From Ga0077560 sp046330395 (GTDB lineage: Bacteria; Actinomycetota; Thermoleophilia; Miltoncostaeales; Miltoncostaeaceae), in assembly GCA_046330395.1 (NCBI GenBank), contig JAXLSS010000001.1, positions 62,001 to 126,000 on the forward strand: a stretch of DNA of 64,000 nt, in the 5' to 3' direction. Under the pieces are notes generated by a model, which saw only the letters and a list, made by a program, of their open reading frames with translations, did no database searches and had not been told where the DNA came from. Below, piece by piece: positions 8,239 to 16,565 of this stretch (positions within the stretch are counted from its first letter, which is position 1; each line of letters starts with the position of its first letter). The position numbers and the translations under genes were made by a program.

Positions 8239-10176
8239 ATGCGTCGCCGACTTCCCCACACGCTCGATGTCGCGATCGTGCTGGTCGCCAGCGCCATCCC
8301 GCCCGTGTACGCCTTCATGCTGTTCGGCCGCTTCTCGGTGGACATCTCGCCGATCTGGCATGTCGGGCTGGTGGCGGCCGGTCTGCTGGGCGTCACCGCC
8401 GAGCGCCGGGGTGACGCGCGCAGCGCCGCCATCGGCGGGGCCCTGGCCGTGATGGCCGCCCTGCTGCTGGTGGACGCCGCGGGCACGCCCGGGTTCATCG
8501 CCCGCATGGACGCGGGACCCACCCTTGCCGGCACCCTGGTGTTGCCGGTGGGCGGGGTCCTGCTGGTGCTGGCCGCACACCCCGCGCTGCGCGGACCCCG
8601 CTACGTGTCCACGGTGATCCTGGGCACCATGGGCGTGCTGGCGCTCATCGCCGCCCTGCTGGTGCGCGGCCTCGGCCCCACCGGCGGTGTGCCGGCCCCC
8701 TCGCCCGTGGGCGGGCTGGGGCTGGGCGCGGTGGGGGTGGGCCTGGCCTCGTTCTGCCTGCTGGCCACCCGGGCGGCGGGCACCTACCTGATGACCCACC
8801 GGCACCGGGACCTGGCGGTGGGCGTGGGGCTGGTGTGGCTGGGCGCCGCCCAGGCCATGCGCGGCGCCTACCCCATGGGCAGCGTGGGGTTCTGGGTGCT
8901 GGACGCCCTGGTGCTGGCGGGTCTCACCGCCGTGTCGGTGCCGGTGGCCCTGGACCTGGCCTCCGCCATGCCGTCGCGCCCGCTGGGCGGCGACCTGCGC
9001 GCCGCGGAGCTGGTGCACCAGCAGGAGGAGTTCCTGGGCGTGCAGGTGCGGGCGCTGATGGCCTCGCTGGTGCGCAAGGACCTGTCCACCGAGGAGCACA
9101 CCCGCCGCGTCGCGGTGCTGGCGGTGCTGATCGGCGAGGCGCTGGGTCTGGGTGCGGCCAACCTGCGGGTGCTGGCCACCGCCGGGTTGCTGCACGACAT
9201 CGGCAAGCTGCGGGTGCCGGACAGCATCCTAAAAAAACCGGGCCGGCTCACCGACGCCGAGTACGCCGTCATCCGTCGGCACCCCGTGTGGGGCGACGAG
9301 CTGCTGGCCGAGCTGGACGGGTTCTCGCCCGCGCTGCGCAGCGCGGTGCGCCAGCACCACGAGCGCCTCGACGGCACGGGCTACCCCGACGGCCTGGCCG
9401 GCGACTCGCTCACCACCTACTCCCGCATCGTCACGGTGGCCGACGTGTTCGACGCGCTCACCTCGCCGCGGGTGTACCGGGACGCCTGGTCACCCGAACG
9501 CGCCCTTGCGGAGATGGCGCCGGGCATGGGCAGCGAGTACTGCCCCGTCGCGTTCGCGGCCCTTGAGGAGGTGGTGCAGTCCGGGCTGGTGCCGGCCGCG
9601 CACGGACCGGGACCCGCCAGGGACGACCGGGCGGACGCCTGGCTGCGCGCCCACGGGCTCGGCGCCGACCTGGATGGGCCGGGCCTGCAGGGGGGCTGGC
9701 GGCCTGATCCGCCAGGGCGCCGAGGCGCCCACCGGGGTCGCGCAACCCCGCTCGGGGGCGGCATGCGCCGCGGACCACTACCTTCCAGGTCATGGCGGCT
9801 GCCCACAGCCCCAGGATCATCCCGGAGGCGCTTCCGGACCCTTTTCTGCGCGCGGCCATCCGCGCGTTGGTGCGCACGCGCCGTGGCACGCTGCGCCTGC
9901 GCGGGAACGCCATCGAGGCCGCCCTGCTGGCGGAGATGGCCACCGCGCCCATCGCCCTGGTGCCGGACGCGGCCAACCGGCAGCACTACGAGGTGCCCGA
10001 TGAGCTGTTCCGGCTCATGCTGGGCCCGCGGCTCAAGTACAGCTCCTGCTGGTGGGCGCCGGAGGTGGCCGACCTGGCGGGGGCCGAGGACGCCATGCTG
10101 GAGCTCACGTGCGCGCGGGCGGGCCTGGCCGACGGCATGCGCATCCTGGAGCTGGGCTGCGGCTGGGGGTCGCTGA
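8239..10176 (+). CDS. membrane HD-GYP phosphodiesterase-like protein, probable 3' frameshift
   Basis: The N-terminal 240 residues form about seven membrane helices. An HD-GYP domain follows (LLHDIGKL, then HHERLDGTGYPDGL), the family that hydrolyses cyclic di-GMP or related dinucleotides. The domain ends near 9590. After about 9690 the frame stays open but reads as the out-of-frame shadow of the methyltransferase gene, to a stop at 10176. One extra G in the G6 run at 9690-9695 would give a natural stop at 9705-9707 after LQGGLAA. I therefore think the real protein is about 489 residues. The codon pair AAA AAA at 9232-9237 is unusual here. Confidence 0.75.
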   Translation: MRRRLPHTLDVAIVLVASAIPPVYAFMLFGRFSVDISPIWHVGLVAAGLLGVTAERRGDARSAAIGGALAVMAALLLVDAAGTPGFIARMDAGPTLAGTLVLPVGGVLLVLAAHPALRGPRYVSTVILGTMGVLALIAALLVRGLGPTGGVPAPSPVGGLGLGAVGVGLASFCLLATRAAGTYLMTHRHRDLAVGVGLVWLGAAQAMRGAYPMGSVGFWVLDALVLAGLTAVSVPVALDLASAMPSRPLGGDLRAAELVHQQEEFLGVQVRALMASLVRKDLSTEEHTRRVAVLAVLIGEALGLGAANLRVLATAGLLHDIGKLRVPDSILKKPGRLTDAEYAVIRRHPVWGDELLAELDGFSPALRSAVRQHHERLDGTGYPDGLAGDSLTTYSRIVTVADVFDALTSPRVYRDAWSPERALAEMAPGMGSEYCPVAFAALEEVVQSGLVPAAHGPGPARDDRADAWLRAHGLGADLDGPGLQGGWRPDPPGRRGAHRGRATPLGGGMRRGPLPSRSWRLPTAPGSSRRRFRTLFCARPSARWCARAVARCACAGTPSRPPCWRRWPPRPSPWCRTRPTGSTTRCPMSCSGSCWARGSSTAPAGGRRRWPTWRGPRTPCWSSRARGRAWPTACASWSWAAAGGR

Positions 10177-10826
10177 CCCTGTGGATGGCGCAGCGGTACC
10201 CCGGCGCCCGCATCACCGCCGTGTCCAACTCGGCCTCCCAGCGCGAGTTCATCGAGCGGGCCTGCCGCGACCGCGGCCTGGGCAACGTCACCGTGCACAC
10301 CGGGAACGTGGCGGAGGTTGATCCGGGCGGCCCGTTCGACCGAATCGTGTCGGTGGAGATGTTCGAGCACATGCGCAACTGGTCGGCGCTGCTGACGCGG
10401 ATGGCCGGGTGGCTGGCGCCGGGCGGGGAGGTGTTCCTGCACGTGTTCTGCCACCACCGGTGGGCGTACCCGTTCCGCACCGACCGCCCCGGGGCGTGGA
10501 TGGCGCGCACGTTCTTCACGGGCGGCCTGATGCCCGCCTTCGACCTGCCGCGGCGCATCCCGTCGCCGTTCGCCGTCACCCGGGCCTGGGCGGTGGACGG
10601 CCGCCACTACGCGCGCACCGCCGACGCGTGGCGGCGCAACCTGGAGGCCAACCGCGATGCCGCGCTGGAAGTGCTTGCGTGGCACCACGGCCGGCTCGGC
10701 GCCGAGCGGGCCTACCACCGGTGGCGCGTGTTCCACATGGCCTGCCAGGAGCTGTTCGGCGCGGGTGACGGCCGGGTGTGGCACGTGGGGCACTACCGGC
10801 TGGCGCCCACCGGGGTGGCGGCGTGA
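9792..10826 (+). CDS. SAM-dependent methyltransferase, cyclopropane-fatty-acid-synthase family
   Basis: A 344-residue protein with the SAM-binding motif ILELGCGWGSLTLWMAQRY near residue 120. It also has QHYEVPDELFRLMLGPRLKY and VSVEMFEHMRNW, hallmarks of the CFA-synthase-like subfamily that is usually encoded beside DUF1295 proteins. It probably transfers a methyl group to an unsaturated acyl chain of a phospholipid; the precise product is unknown. It overlaps the next gene by GTGA and heads a three-gene operon. Confidence 0.88.
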   Translation: MAAAHSPRIIPEALPDPFLRAAIRALVRTRRGTLRLRGNAIEAALLAEMATAPIALVPDAANRQHYEVPDELFRLMLGPRLKYSSCWWAPEVADLAGAEDAMLELTCARAGLADGMRILELGCGWGSLTLWMAQRYPGARITAVSNSASQREFIERACRDRGLGNVTVHTGNVAEVDPGGPFDRIVSVEMFEHMRNWSALLTRMAGWLAPGGEVFLHVFCHHRWAYPFRTDRPGAWMARTFFTGGLMPAFDLPRRIPSPFAVTRAWAVDGRHYARTADAWRRNLEANRDAALEVLAWHHGRLGAERAYHRWRVFHMACQELFGAGDGRVWHVGHYRLAPTGVAA

Positions 10827-11602
10827 CCGCCGGCCTGGTGGCAGGGCTGGTGGCCGCGGTGCTGCTGTTCGCGGCCTGCTGGGCGGCCAGCCTGCCCCGC
10901 GACGACGTCAGCATCGTGGACGTGCTGTGGGGTCCCGCGTTCGCGGTGGTGGGCCTGGTGTACGCCGCGGTGGCCGGCGCCGGCGGCGTGCGCGCCTGGC
11001 TGGCGCCGGTGCTGGTGTGCATCTGGGGCATCCGGCTGGGTGTGCACCTGGGCCTGCGCAAACGCGGCCAGCCGGAGGACCACCGTTACGCGGCCATGCG
11101 CGAGCGGCGTCCCGAGACCTTCCGGTGGCGGTCGCTGCCCACGGTGTTCATGTTGCAGGCCGCCATCGTGTGGGTGGTGTCGTGGCCCCTGCTGGTGGCC
11201 GTGCACGACCGGCACCCGGCGGCCATGACCGCGCTGGACTGGGCGGGCGTGCTGCTGTTCGCCGTGGGCCTGGCCTTCGAGGCGGTGGGCGACCTGCAGC
11301 TGACCCGCTTCCGCGGCGACCCGTCAAACCGCGGCGGGGTGATGGACCGCGGCCTGTGGCGGTATACGCGCCACCCCAACTACTTCGGCGACGCGCTGGT
11401 GTGGTGGGGGCTCACCCTCATCGCGCTGGGGGGCGGGTGGCACCTGTGGGTGCTGGTGTCTCCCGTCGTGATGAGCGCCCTGCTGATGCGCTTCTCGGGC
11501 GTGGGGATGCTGGAACGGCACATGTCGCAGCGGCCCGGCTACCGGGAGTACATGCGGCGCACCAACGCGTTCTTCCCCGGCCCCCCGCGCCGCGCCGCAT
11601 GA
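10823..11602 (+). CDS. DUF1295 membrane protein (steroid-5-alpha-reductase-like)
   Basis: A polytopic 259-residue protein in the DUF1295 family, related to steroid 5-alpha reductases and isoprenylcysteine methyltransferases. The C-terminal signature WRYTRHPNYFGDALVWWG is complete. The GTG start overlaps the upstream stop by four bases. It is commonly paired with a CFA-type methyltransferase and is inferred to reduce or otherwise modify the same lipid. No substrate can be named. Confidence 0.88.
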   Translation: MTAGLVAGLVAAVLLFAACWAASLPRDDVSIVDVLWGPAFAVVGLVYAAVAGAGGVRAWLAPVLVCIWGIRLGVHLGLRKRGQPEDHRYAAMRERRPETFRWRSLPTVFMLQAAIVWVVSWPLLVAVHDRHPAAMTALDWAGVLLFAVGLAFEAVGDLQLTRFRGDPSNRGGVMDRGLWRYTRHPNYFGDALVWWGLTLIALGGGWHLWVLVSPVVMSALLMRFSGVGMLERHMSQRPGYREYMRRTNAFFPGPPRRAA

Positions 11603-12291
11603 CCGTGGTGCAACTGGCCACCGGCGCGCAGGCCCGCCTGACCGGGCCGGAGGGCGGCACCACGGTGGTGTGCCTCAACGGGGGCACGGCCCGCCCCCTG
11701 CCCGGCACCTGGGGGGCGTCGGTGGCGTGGCTGGTGGGCCACCTGGCACCGCGGCTGCCCGGCCACCGGTTCGTGGAGGTGCGCTACCGCACCCGGTCGT
11801 GGCGCAACCTGGAGCCGTGCGTGGCCGACGCGCTGGCTGCCGTGGAGACGTTCGGGGGCTCGGGACCGGTGACCCTGCTGGGCTACTCCATGGGCGGCGC
11901 GGTGGCCGTGGCCGCCGCCCTGCGCCAGCCGCGCGTGGACCAGATCGTGGGCCTGGCCCCCTGGATCCCCGATCGCATGGACCTGTCGGGCCTGCGCGGC
12001 CGCCGCCTGGACGTGTTCCACGGCACGCTGGACGGCTGGCTGCCGGGCATCCCGGGTGTGAGCCCCCGCAACTCACAGGACGGCGTGCGGCGGGCGGCGG
12101 CCGCGGGTGCGCTGGCACGCCACACGATGCTGCCCGGCGCGATGCACGCGGTGGCCTTCACCCTGCCGTGGGGCGGGCTGATGCCGGCGCCCCGGGCCCG
12201 CGCGTGGCTGCGCGCGGTGGAGGGCGCCCTCAGCGCCCCTGGCCGGGGGCGAGACGGCGCCGGGCGCGCCGCTCCGGCGTGGGGGTCTTGA
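11599..12291 (+). CDS. alpha/beta-hydrolase fold protein
   Basis: A 230-residue protein with the nucleophile elbow LLGYSMGGAVAV (serine in GYSMGG) and a late histidine in MLPGAMHAVAF. It is likely an esterase or lipase-type hydrolase. The start overlaps the DUF1295 stop by ATGA, placing it in the lipid operon. Its last 62 bases overlap the 3' end of the convergent desaturase gene, so there is no terminator between the operons. Confidence 0.8.
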   Translation: MTVVQLATGAQARLTGPEGGTTVVCLNGGTARPLPGTWGASVAWLVGHLAPRLPGHRFVEVRYRTRSWRNLEPCVADALAAVETFGGSGPVTLLGYSMGGAVAVAAALRQPRVDQIVGLAPWIPDRMDLSGLRGRRLDVFHGTLDGWLPGIPGVSPRNSQDGVRRAAAAGALARHTMLPGAMHAVAFTLPWGGLMPAPRARAWLRAVEGALSAPGRGRDGAGRAAPAWGS

Positions 12292-13183
12292 GGCTCCACA
12301 CCCAGCCCGCACGGGCCATGGCGCGGATCACCATCCCCGACACGTCCAGCTGGCGACGGTCCATGCCGTGGATGGCGGCGCCGGGGAACGCGTGGTGGTT
12401 GTTGTGCCATGCCTCCCCGAAGGTGGGCAGCGCCAGCCAGGCCACGTTGCGGCTCTCGTCCGCGCTGTCGTAGCTGCGGCGGCCGAACATGTGGCAGATG
12501 GAGTTGATGCTCCACGTGGCGTGCTGGAACAGGAAGATGCGCACCAGCCCGCCCCACACCATGGCCTCCACGGCCCGGTCCATGCTGCCCGAGGCCAGCC
12601 AGCCGATGCCGAACGGGATCCCCAGGCTCAGCACCACCCACAGGAAGTAGAGGCGGTCGAGCCGCCGGATCAGCGGGTTGTCATACAGGTCGCGCCCGTA
12701 CACGCGGCCGCGCTCCATGCCCTTGGTGCGGAACAGCCAGCCCATGTGGGCGTGGACGAACCCGCGCACCACCCCGGCGGTCCCGCCCCCGTGGCCGTGG
12801 GGGGTGTGCGGGTCGTCCGGGGTGTCGGACATGGCGTGGTGGCGGCGGTGGTCGGTGACCCACTGGGTCACCGGGCCCTGCAGGGTCATCGACCCCAGGA
12901 TGGCCAGCGCCGCGGTGACCGTGCGGTTGGCGCGGAAGCTGCGGTGCGAGAACAGCCGGTGGTAGCCCACCGTGATGCCCAGCCCGGTGGGGATGTACAT
13001 GCCCACCAGCACCGCGGCGTCGAGCCAGCCGAACCGCCCGCCCCACAGCCACACCATGGCGACCGCCACGCCCACCAGCGGGGCCGTCACCCCCACCAGC
13101 GTCACGACACGGCTGAGGTTGCCGGTGTGTTCGCGGCGGGTGCCCACGGCGGTGCGGCGGGCGGCGGGGGCGTCGGTGGTCAT
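12230..13183 (-). CDS. membrane fatty-acid (acyl-CoA) desaturase
   Basis: A 317-residue di-iron desaturase of the delta-9 type. The three histidine boxes are present: HRLFSH, HRRHH and, near the C-terminus, EAWHNNHHAF. Hydrophobic hairpins flank them. The open frame extends upstream to 13348, but the ATG at 13183 overlaps the stop of the cyclopropane-synthase fusion (ATGA), which decides the start. It is the last gene of the minus-strand lipid operon and presumably supplies the double bond that the methyltransferases act on. Confidence 0.92.
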   Translation of the reverse strand: MTTDAPAARRTAVGTRREHTGNLSRVVTLVGVTAPLVGVAVAMVWLWGGRFGWLDAAVLVGMYIPTGLGITVGYHRLFSHRSFRANRTVTAALAILGSMTLQGPVTQWVTDHRRHHAMSDTPDDPHTPHGHGGGTAGVVRGFVHAHMGWLFRTKGMERGRVYGRDLYDNPLIRRLDRLYFLWVVLSLGIPFGIGWLASGSMDRAVEAMVWGGLVRIFLFQHATWSINSICHMFGRRSYDSADESRNVAWLALPTFGEAWHNNHHAFPGAAIHGMDRRQLDVSGMVIRAMARAGWVWSLKTPTPERRARRRLAPGQGR

Positions 13184-15192
13184 GCATGTTCCTCGGGTCG
13201 GTGGATCACCAGTTGGCGGTCGTGGATGTTGCCGCATGCGAAGGCCGCCTCGCAGGAGGCCAGATAGAAGCGCCAGGCGCGGATGAACTCCTCGTCGAAC
13301 CCCATGGCGCGCACGTCGGGCAGGCGGTCCTCGAACCGCTCGCGCCACATCCGCAGCGTCGCGGCGTAGTGCGGCGCGATGTCCACCTGCTCGCGCACCC
13401 GCAGCCGCGTGGGCGCCATCGCCGCCGTCATGGCCGCCAGCGACGGGCAGGCGGCGCCGGGGAAGATGTACTCGCTGATCCAGTCGCGGCTGCGCCGGTA
13501 CCGCTCGTACCGGTGGTCCGGGATGGAGATGGCCTGCACGAAGGCCCGCCCGCCGGGCGCCAGCAGCCGGTCCATGGTGGCGAAGTAGGTGGGCAGCTGG
13601 GCGTGCCCGACGGCCTCGATCATCTCGATGCTGACCCAGGCGTCGAATGCCCCGTCCAGCGTGCGGTAGTCCTGCAGGCGGATGTCGATGCGTTCCGCCG
13701 CGTCCGAGGCCGCGGCCCGCGCGGTGGCCACCGCGTGCTGGTCGGTGGACAGGGTCACGCCGGTCACGTGCACGCCCCGCTCCTCCGCCGCCAGCCGGGC
13801 GAATCCACCCCAGCCGCAGCCCACCTCCAGCACCCGGCCGCCGGGCCGCAGGTCGAGCCGGTCGCAGATGCCGCGCAGCTTGTGCAGCTGGGCATCGCCC
13901 AGGGTCTGCCCGGCGTGCTCGAACACCGCAGACGAGTAGCTGAGGGTTTCCTCGTCCAGGAACAGGGCGTACAGGTCGTTGCCGAGGTCGTAGTGGTACT
14001 CGATGTGCTCGCGGGCGCGCGCCAGGCTGACGGCCTCGGGCAGCCGGGGCCGCAACCGCCGCAGGGAGGTGCCGGCACGCCCCAGGGGATGCCGGTTGAG
14101 GTCGCGGGCGCGCGTCAGCATGGCCCGCACGGCGCCTGCCAGGTCGTCGGCGTCCCAGTCGCCCGCCACGTAGGCCTCGCCCACGCCGGTGGTGCCGCGC
14201 CGTGCCACCCGGCGGTACACCTCGCGCCCGTGGATGCGCAGGGTCACCGGCGGCACCGCCCCGGCCCCCGGGGTGATGTCGCGGCGCCCGTCGGGGTGCA
14301 GCACCGCCAGCGTGCCCTCGCCGGGCCGGCGCAGCACAAGCCCCGCCGCCGCGCGCACCGCCGGTGTCAGGGGCGACCGGCGCGCGGGCGGGGGCGGCCG
14401 CAGGCCCGGCCGCGTTCCCGGGGGCGGGGCCGGTGCCGTGAGCGTGCCGGTGCCCACGCGGAACGCGGGCTTGCGGTGGAACCGGGCACCCCGCGCGCGC
14501 AGCCGCAGCGCCTCGGTGTGGATCAGCGCCATCACGCGCGCCGGCATAGCGGGGTGGCGGGCCAGCGCGCGCAGGGCGGCCGCCGAGGACAGGCTCTCCA
14601 CCCGCCGCCCCGTCCAGGTGGAGTGGAACGCGCGGCGGCCGTCCCGCTCCAGGCTGATGGCGGCCGCGAACCGCGGGCCGGGTTCACCCAGGCGGAACAC
14701 GTACCGATGGTCCATGCCCAGGAACGGCGACACGTGCATGGCCTTGTCGGCCACGAAGGTGTGGGTGCCGGTGGTGGCGCCGTCCACGGGAAACACGTAC
14801 GGGTGGCGTTCACCGAACGTGTTGGACACCTCGGCGATCACGCCGGTGAGCGCACCGCGGTGGTACCAGTACACCAGGCTGATGGGGTTGAACACGTACC
14901 CGAGCTGGCGCAGGTGGGTCACCAGCACCCCCTCGCCATCGTCGTCCATGCCGTGCTCGCGCAGCAGCGCCCGGTAGTTGTGGGACAGCGTCGCCCGCGG
15001 GTCGCCCATGTGGTCGCGACTGCGCAGCCCCAGCAGGCCCGGTCGCTCCACGCCCACGGGCCACACGCTGCGGGCGATGTGGTCCACCTCGTCCAGGTGG
15101 ATGGCGAAGAAGCTCACCGCGTGGGTGAAGCGGTGCTCCGGCGCCCCCAGGCGGTGGTGCATCACCAGCCCCTCGTACACGCCCGACCTCAC
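13180..15192 (-). CDS. DUF1365 / cyclopropane-fatty-acyl-phospholipid synthase fusion
   Basis: A 670-residue fusion. Residues 1-250 are a DUF1365 domain (VYEGLVMHHRLGAPEHRF at the start, LGYVFNPISLVYWYH in the middle). A Pro-rich linker follows, then a full cyclopropane-fatty-acyl-phospholipid synthase with YHYDLGNDLYALFLDEE, the SAM motif VLEVGCGWGGFARLAAEE and SIEMIEAVGH. These two domains are usually separate neighbouring genes. The GTG at 15192 overlaps the stop of the FAD gene (GTGA). It methylates or cyclopropanates unsaturated phospholipid acyl chains by family knowledge. Confidence 0.92.
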   Translation of the reverse strand: MRSGVYEGLVMHHRLGAPEHRFTHAVSFFAIHLDEVDHIARSVWPVGVERPGLLGLRSRDHMGDPRATLSHNYRALLREHGMDDDGEGVLVTHLRQLGYVFNPISLVYWYHRGALTGVIAEVSNTFGERHPYVFPVDGATTGTHTFVADKAMHVSPFLGMDHRYVFRLGEPGPRFAAAISLERDGRRAFHSTWTGRRVESLSSAAALRALARHPAMPARVMALIHTEALRLRARGARFHRKPAFRVGTGTLTAPAPPPGTRPGLRPPPPARRSPLTPAVRAAAGLVLRRPGEGTLAVLHPDGRRDITPGAGAVPPVTLRIHGREVYRRVARRGTTGVGEAYVAGDWDADDLAGAVRAMLTRARDLNRHPLGRAGTSLRRLRPRLPEAVSLARAREHIEYHYDLGNDLYALFLDEETLSYSSAVFEHAGQTLGDAQLHKLRGICDRLDLRPGGRVLEVGCGWGGFARLAAEERGVHVTGVTLSTDQHAVATARAAASDAAERIDIRLQDYRTLDGAFDAWVSIEMIEAVGHAQLPTYFATMDRLLAPGGRAFVQAISIPDHRYERYRRSRDWISEYIFPGAACPSLAAMTAAMAPTRLRVREQVDIAPHYAATLRMWRERFEDRLPDVRAMGFDEEFIRAWRFYLASCEAAFACGNIHDRQLVIHRPEEHA

Positions 15193-16478
15193 AGGGCCTC
15201 CCGCACCATGCGCGCGGCCTCCTGCCCTGCGCGCAGGCCGTCCTCGTGGAATCCGTGGCCGTGGTAGGCGCCCGCGAACCACGTGCGGCCGGTGCCCTGC
15301 AGCCGCGGCAGCTCGCGCTGCGCCTCCAGGCTGGTGAACGTGTACCGGGGGTGGGCGTAGGGGATGGTGGTGATGACCCGCGCGGGGTCGATGTCGGCGC
15401 CGCGGTTCAGCGTGACCATGTACTCCACGGGCGTCTCCAGTCGCTGCAGGCGGTTGAGCGAGTAGGTCAGCGTGGGGGCGTCGTCGGGCGCCGCGCAGTC
15501 GGCCAGCTGATAGTTCCACGCGGCACGGCAGGCCCGGCGACGGGGCAGCAGGGCGGTGTCGGTGTGCAGCACCGCCTCGCTGTGGGTGTACGGCAGGGCG
15601 CTCAGCACCCGCGTCTCGTCGGGTGTGGGGGCGTCCAGCATCGCGAGGGCCGCATCGGGGTGCGTGGCGATGACGGCGGCGTCGGCCGTCAGCACCCGCC
15701 CGTCGTGCAGGTGCACCCGCACCCCCTGGCCGGTCCGCTCGAGACGCCGCACGCCCACGCCGCGGTGCACGCCGGTGCCCAGCCCCGCGGCGATGGCCTG
15801 CACGTAGCGGGTGCTGCCACCGGCCACGGTGCGCCACCGGTGGCGCCGGAAGCCCAGCATGCCGTGGTTGCGGTAGAAGCCCAGCGCGTACCCCATGGGG
15901 AACTCGCGCACCCGGCCGGGCGCCGTGGACCAGATGGCCGCCGTGAGCGGCACCAGGTAGTGGTCGCGGAAGGCCGATGTGTGGCGGAACGCGGCCACGT
16001 AGTCGTCCAGGGTCATGCGCGCCACGCCCGGGTCGTCGGCGTGGTGGGGACTGCGGCGCAGGAACCCGATCAGCTCCGTCATCAGGCGGCGCAGGCGCGG
16101 GTCGGTGACCACCGCGGGCTGCCGCCACAGGCGCGTCCCCGCGTACTCGATGCCGCAGGCCCGGCAGCTCACCGAGAAGCTCATCCGCGTGTCCCGGCAC
16201 GCCACGCCCAGGTCGTCGAACAGGCGCACCAGCCGGGGGTAGGTCACCGGGTTGTGCACGAGGAAGCCGGTGTCCAGGCCCACCTCGCCCAGGTGCGGGT
16301 CGCGGTGGGCGATCGTGTGGGCGTGGCCGCCCAGGCGCTGGTCGCGCTCCACCAGGGTCACGTGGTGATCCGGGGCCAGCGCGTGCGCGGCCCCCAGGCC
16401 GGCGATGCCGGATCCGATCACGACGACGTGGGGTCGGTGCGACCGGCTCACCCGGCGAGGCTCAGCGGTCTCGTCCAT
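15189..16478 (-). CDS. FAD-dependent amine-oxidase-family oxidoreductase
   Basis: A 429-residue flavoprotein with the N-terminal dinucleotide fold VVVIGSGIAGLGAAHAL and a conserved GGHAHTI segment. This subfamily is the constant partner of DUF1365 and CFA-synthase proteins; in Rhodobacter such a gene set belongs to the singlet-oxygen (RpoE/ChrR) response. It is the first gene of the operon FAD - DUF1365/CFA - desaturase. An ECF-type promoter candidate lies just upstream. Confidence 0.9.
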   Translation of the reverse strand: MDETAEPRRVSRSHRPHVVVIGSGIAGLGAAHALAPDHHVTLVERDQRLGGHAHTIAHRDPHLGEVGLDTGFLVHNPVTYPRLVRLFDDLGVACRDTRMSFSVSCRACGIEYAGTRLWRQPAVVTDPRLRRLMTELIGFLRRSPHHADDPGVARMTLDDYVAAFRHTSAFRDHYLVPLTAAIWSTAPGRVREFPMGYALGFYRNHGMLGFRRHRWRTVAGGSTRYVQAIAAGLGTGVHRGVGVRRLERTGQGVRVHLHDGRVLTADAAVIATHPDAALAMLDAPTPDETRVLSALPYTHSEAVLHTDTALLPRRRACRAAWNYQLADCAAPDDAPTLTYSLNRLQRLETPVEYMVTLNRGADIDPARVITTIPYAHPRYTFTSLEAQRELPRLQGTGRTWFAGAYHGHGFHEDGLRAGQEAARMVREAL

Positions 16479-16488
16479 TCACCAGCTT

Positions 16489-16515
16489 CATACGTTCCCG
16501 ATCGCGATCGGATCA
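16489..16515 (-). promoter_or_regulatory. candidate ECF11-like promoter of the lipid operon
   Basis: On the minus strand TGATCC (16515-16510), 15 bases, then CGTATG (16494-16489) precede the FAD gene start at 16478. This resembles the TGATCC/CGTA promoter type of RpoE-like ECF11 sigma factors, which drive homologous genes in Rhodobacter. The spacer contains the palindrome CGATCGCGATCG. The match is by eye and no such sigma factor is in the window. Confidence 0.4.
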
Positions 16516-16530
16516 AACGGCGTGGTCAGC

Positions 16531-16559
16531 TTGACAAGCTAAGGCTAATAGCTTAGCTT
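16531..16559 (+). promoter_or_regulatory. promoter with overlapping inverted repeat (probable TetR operator)
   Basis: TTGACA at 16531-16536, and a weak -10 (TAGCTT, 16554-16559) 17 bases on, would place the transcription start at about the ATG of the hydrolase (16566), so that mRNA may be leaderless. The perfect inverted repeat AAGCTAAG / CTTAGCTT (16536-16543 and 16552-16559) covers the promoter. The TetR-family gene two positions downstream is the obvious candidate repressor. Confidence 0.5.
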
Positions 16560-16565
16560 TGAGGC

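Noticed and set aside
10052..10321. Frames inside the methyltransferase gene, including the HD-GYP tail to 10176
   Set aside because: The sequence in these frames lacks family features; the methyltransferase frame carries all conserved motifs.
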